From: Eubacteriales bacterium
GTDB lineage: Bacteria; Bacillota_A; Clostridia; Christensenellales; Aristaeellaceae
Direction of reading: 5' to 3'
Length of the DNA stretch: 26,068 bases
Assembly: GCA_029974855.1 (NCBI GenBank)
Contig: JARKQO010000014.1
Span: 1-26,068 of the forward strand
Shown: positions 21,756 through 26,068 of the stretch, piece after piece
Numbering within the stretch: position 1 is the first letter of the stretch
Layout: each line of letters opens with the position of its first letter
Translations under genes and position numbers: made by a program
The notes under the pieces: model-generated
Told to the model about the DNA's origin: nothing
Seen by the model: only the letters and a program-made list of their open reading frames with translations
Database searches by the model: none

Positions 21756-22614
21756 ATGTATCTTTGCGATCAATGGCGGGACTACGAGGTGTTGGACACG
21801 GGAGACGGCGAGAAGCTGGAGCGCTGGGGTCAGGTGGTGCTGCGCCGTCCCGATCCCCAGGTGATTTGGCCCAAGGCTGTGCCGGAGCTGTGGAAGCGGG
21901 CCCAGGCGGCCTACGAGCGTTCGGACACCGGGGGCGGGCAGTGGAGTTTCCACGAAAAGCTGCCGGAGCGGTGGGTGGTGGCCTTGGGGAGGCTGCAATT
22001 TTATGTGAAGCCCACGGGCTTCAAGCACACGGGGCTGTTTCCCGAGCAGGCGGAGAACTGGCGCTTCATGGCGGAGCGCATCCGCAGGGCCGGGCTGGGG
22101 CAGCCCAAGGTGCTGAACCTGTTCGCCTACACCGGGGGGGCCACCTTGGCCTGCGCCGAGGCCGGGGCCCATGTGACCCATGTGGACGCGGCCAAGGGCA
22201 TGGTGCTGTGGGCCAAGGAAAACCGGGATTTGTCCGGCATTCCCCAGGAGCGCACCCGCTTCATCGTGGAGGACGCGGCGGCCTTTGTGAAGCGGGAGCT
22301 GCGCCGAGGCAGCCGCTACGACGGCATTGTGATGGACCCGCCCAGCTATGGCCGGGGACCCGGGGGCGAGGTCTGGAAGCTGGAGGACGAGCTGTACGGC
22401 CTGGTGGACTTGGCGGCCCAGGTACTGTCGGACACGCCGCTGTTTGTGGTGATCAACGGGTACACCACGGGGTTCGCCGCCTCTGTGCTGGGCAACATCG
22501 CCCAGCGGTGCCTGTGCGGCCGCTACGGGGGGAAAGCCGAGGCCGGGGAGCTGGCTTTGGCCGTTACCAGCGGCGGGGTGCTGCCCTGCGGCGCTACGGC
22601 CCGCTGGATTCCCG

Positions 22615-22622
<8 letters not shown>
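21756..22622 (+). CDS. Class I SAM-dependent methyltransferase (RlmI/YccW-like)
   Basis: A 288-residue enzyme from ATG 21756 with TAAGGAG upstream. The AdoMet motif I is VLNLFAYTGGATLACAEAG (about residue 113), followed by VTHVDAAKGMVLWAKENRD. The catalytic-site motif is DPPSYGRG beginning at D194, similar to the RlmI/RlmK large-subunit rRNA cytosine-C5 methyltransferases. The PUA domain found at the N-terminus of E. coli RlmI is not evident; residues 1-90 look distinct. An rRNA target is likely but not certain. The last 8 nt overlap the pseudouridine synthase gene, which supports a common RNA-modification operon. Confidence 0.82.
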
Positions 22623-24488
<1,866 letters not shown>

Positions 24489-24496
24489 GAGGCCCT

Positions 24497-24892
24497 ATGG
24501 ACCGGGTGGAGGTGGCCGCCGGGGTGGTGGTGGATTCCCGGGGCCGGGTGCTGCTATGCCAGCGCCGGGGGGAGCTGGCGGGGCTGTGGGAGTTTCCCGG
24601 AGGCAAGCGGGAGATAGGGGAGAGCTTTGCCCAGTGCCTTGCGCGGGAGCTGATGGAGGAGCTGGGCCTGGAGGTTGTGGTGGAGCGGGAGCTATGCTCC
24701 ATGCCCTTTGACCAGGGCCCCAAGGGGCTGCAATTCCGGTTTTTGCGGGCCAGGCCCAGGCGGGAGGCCCCGGACCTGGCGCTGCACGCCCACCAGGAGG
24801 CCCGCTGGGTGGAGCCGGGGGAGATTGAGGCCTATGCCCTGTGCCCGGCGGACGACTTTTTTGTGCGGGAATACGGGCATTTGCTCCGCTGA
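24497..24892 (+). CDS. Nudix hydrolase (MutT-like)
   Basis: A 131-residue protein, ATG 24497, with TAGGAGG at the end of tgt as ribosome binding site. The full Nudix box is present from GGKREIGESF to the REL-MEE-LGLEV segment, matching GX5EX7REUXEEXGU. The N-terminus (VEVAAGVVVDSRGRVLLCQRR) and length match 8-oxo-dGTP/CTP diphosphohydrolases of the MutT group, which clean the nucleotide pool. Substrate is inferred only. It ends the RNA-modification operon, just before the hairpin/promoter region. Confidence 0.9.
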   Translation: MDRVEVAAGVVVDSRGRVLLCQRRGELAGLWEFPGGKREIGESFAQCLARELMEELGLEVVVERELCSMPFDQGPKGLQFRFLRARPRREAPDLALHAHQEARWVEPGEIEAYALCPADDFFVREYGHLLR

Positions 24893-24909
24893 TCCATTGC
24901 CCAGGGGAA

Positions 24910-24938
24910 TTGACAAAACTCGACACCCTTGCTATACT
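24910..24938 (+). promoter_or_regulatory. Strong promoter of nagB
   Basis: A consensus TTGACA (24910-24915), exactly 17 bp spacer and TATACT (24933-24938), with an extended -10 TGC (24930-24932). Transcription would start near 24945, about 65 bp upstream of nagB. Confidence 0.85.
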
Positions 24939-24967
24939 GGCAAGGGTGTATTATATTTTTTTCTTTT
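24923..24967 (+). promoter_or_regulatory. Palindrome plus T-tract: possible operator and upstream terminator
   Basis: ACACCCTTGC (24923-24932) and GCAAGGGTGT (24940-24949) form a perfect 10-bp inverted repeat with the -10 box of nagB as its 7-nt centre. The sequence after it (ATTATATTTTTTTCTTTTC) is a T-tract, so RNA coming from the upstream operon could terminate here. As DNA, the same palindrome could bind a repressor that blocks the -10 region. Confidence 0.6.
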
Positions 24968-25011
24968 CTCAAAAGGATTTGGCTTAGAACGTATTATCGG
25001 GAGGGTGCTTT

Positions 25012-25737
25012 ATGCAGGTTCACGTTTTCGACAATCCGGACCAGGTGGCCCAGGCTGCGGCTTTGCTGGTAGCGTCCCAGGTGCTCCGCAAGCCAGACAG
25101 CGTTTTGGGGCTGGCCACAGGCTCCTCCCCCATCCCCACCTATCAGGAATTAATCCGCCTGCACCGGGCCGGGGTGCTGGATTTGTCCCAGGTCCGCACC
25201 TTCAACCTGGACGAATATTGCCGCCTTCCCCCGGAGCATCCGTGCAGCTATCATTTTTTCATGGGCCAAGAGCTGTTTGACCATGTGAACATCCCGGCGG
25301 AAAACACCCGTCTGCCCGACGGCAACGCCGAAAACCTGCTGTGGGAGGCCGCCCGCTACGACGGGGCCATCGCCGCCTCGGGGGGCATCGACGTGCAGCT
25401 GCTGGGCATCGGCCACAACGCCCACGTGGGCTTCAACGAGCCCGGGGACCAACTGGTGTACGGGGCCCATGTCAGCGATCTGACCCCCAGCACCATCCAG
25501 GCCAACCGCCGCTTTTTTGACCGGGAGGAGGACGTGCCCCGCCAGGCCGTCACCGTGGGCATCGGGGCCATCATGAACGCCAGGTGCGTACTGCTGCTGG
25601 CTACGGGCCAGGACAAGGCCCAGGCCGTGTACGAATCCATCCGGGGGGAGATGTCCCCCCGGGTGCCCGCCAGCATGCTCCAGGCCCATGCCAACGCGCT
25701 GTTTTTGCTGGACAGGGAGGCGGCCCAGCTGCTGTAG
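25012..25737 (+). CDS. nagB: Glucosamine-6-phosphate deaminase
   Basis: A 241-residue enzyme from ATG 25012 with GGGAGGG about 8 nt upstream. It converts glucosamine-6-phosphate to fructose-6-phosphate and ammonia, in amino-sugar use. The phosphate-loop block GLATGSSPIPTYQELI, the NLDEYCRL block and the active-site block GIGHNAHVGFNEPGD are all in place; most relatives read NGH where this one has NAH (Gly to Ala). Length matches Gram-positive NagB, without the longer allosteric C-terminus of E. coli. It has its own strong promoter and stands alone, with no nagA next to it. The adjacent minus-strand gene may be a sialic-acid aldolase, which would fit amino-sugar use. Confidence 0.95.
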   Translation: MQVHVFDNPDQVAQAAALLVASQVLRKPDSVLGLATGSSPIPTYQELIRLHRAGVLDLSQVRTFNLDEYCRLPPEHPCSYHFFMGQELFDHVNIPAENTRLPDGNAENLLWEAARYDGAIAASGGIDVQLLGIGHNAHVGFNEPGDQLVYGAHVSDLTPSTIQANRRFFDREEDVPRQAVTVGIGAIMNARCVLLLATGQDKAQAVYESIRGEMSPRVPASMLQAHANALFLLDREAAQLL

Positions 25738-25792
25738 GGGAAGCTGGATAGAGCAAATAGAACAAACAGAGCCAATAGAAACGGGCGCTGAA

Positions 25793-25827
25793 AAGGGCCG
25801 CTGGGGAGCGATTCCCCGGCGGCCCTT
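25793..25827 (-). terminator. Strong convergent hairpin between nagB and the aldolase gene
   Basis: AAGGGCCGC-T-GGGGA (25793-25807) and TCCCC-G-GCGGCCCTT (25813-25827) pair with a single T/G wobble step around a 5-nt loop. On the minus strand it is followed by a run of T (complement of 25791-25794), so it fits best as terminator of the minus-strand gene, but it can stop both converging transcripts. Confidence 0.75.
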
Positions 25828-25849
25828 AGACGATCACGTTGTGGCTTGA

Positions 25850-26068
25850 TCAGGGCAGGATGTTCAGCTCGTGCATGGTCCGCTTCAGGTTCTCCAGCTC
25901 CTCGGGCCGGATGGGGGCCAGAGGGCCCCGGGCCGGGCCCAGCTTCAGGCCGGTTTTCAGCTCGATGGCGGGCCGCAGCACCGGGTTGGGGTGGATGCGG
26001 CCAAAGCTGGCCCAGGTGCGGCAGAACCGGTACAGCTTGGTGAAAACCTCCAAAGCCAGCCGGTTGTC
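25850..26068 (-). CDS. DapA/NanA family aldolase, C-terminal fragment
   Basis: The minus-strand frame is open from the right edge (26068) to TGA at 25850-25852, giving the last 72 residues of a longer protein; the N-terminus lies outside. The segment NPVLRPAIELKTGLKLGPARGPLAPIRPEELENLK matches the C-terminal helix-loop of the dihydrodipicolinate synthase / N-acetylneuraminate lyase family (typically G-x-x-R-x-P-L-x-P-L-x-x-E-E-x-x-x-L). Which reaction applies cannot be told from this part. A sialic-acid lyase would fit the nagB neighbour; a DapA role would fit the aspartate kinase in the same window. An internal ATG at 26051-26053 is not a likely start. Confidence 0.75.
   Translation of the reverse strand, partial: DNRLALEVFTKLYRFCRTWASFGRIHPNPVLRPAIELKTGLKLGPARGPLAPIRPEELENLKRTMHELNILP

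Noticed and set aside
21574..21864. Open frame of 96 codons across the palindromes and the start of the methyltransferase gene
   Set aside because: It has no ribosome binding site, follows the hairpins, and overlaps a well-supported gene in another frame.

Overview
The window reads as chromosomal DNA of a high-GC anaerobic Firmicute (class Clostridia, probably a gut lineage near Oscillospiraceae or Christensenellales; this is inference). Supporting signs are an IreB/RuvX/DUF1292 block, a ylm-type cell-division block ending in DivIVA, a T-box leader before ileS, strong GGAGG ribosome binding sites and frequent GTG/TTG starts. No tRNA, rRNA, CRISPR array, transposase or phage gene was found.

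Layout. 1-1015 (minus): the front part of a secreted multi-SH3b protein running off the left edge. 1405-3199: PRC-barrel protein, 47-residue membrane peptide and AI-2E family permease in one tight operon. 3172-4273: promoter, IreB, and RuvX joined in frame to a DUF1292 domain. 4360-5397: zinc-ribbon/TM2 protein and GNAT acetyltransferase, closed by a terminator. 5493-9320: promoter, aspartate kinase, polytopic DUF6020-like protein and TSUP permease. 9388-10527: degenerate RsbW/SpoIIAB-like protein and a sigma-B/F/G family sigma factor.

10595-15960 is the division block: HlyD-like membrane protein, YlmE (PLP homeostasis), SepF, YlmG/YggT, YlmH (S4 domain) and DivIVA. The order sigma factor, ylmE, sepF, ylmG, ylmH, divIVA, ileS matches the Bacillus subtilis sigG-ylm-divIVA-ileS region. 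Here the divIVA-ileS junction is interrupted by a low-GC SpoU/TrmH methyltransferase gene (16180-17004), which looks horizontally acquired, and by an opposite-strand RlmA-type 23S rRNA methyltransferase. ileS (type 2 IleRS) follows a promoter and an isoleucine T-box.

After ileS lies a 184-bp run of six perfect palindromes, then an RNA-modification operon: class I methyltransferase, RluD-type pseudouridine synthase, Tgt and a Nudix hydrolase. A palindrome that looks like both terminator and promoter/operator separates it from nagB. The right edge holds the C-terminus of a minus-strand DapA/NanA-family aldolase.

Most notable points: a SepF about three times normal size with long Q/G/P/Y-rich arms on both sides, in the same operon as a HlyD-like protein with a Q/M-rich tail; the RuvX-DUF1292 in-frame fusion with an internal start; a kinase-like anti-sigma protein without its ATP-binding residues; the six-palindrome element; the low-GC insert; and the overlapping signals before nagB. 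I did not find a clear new defence or mobile system.
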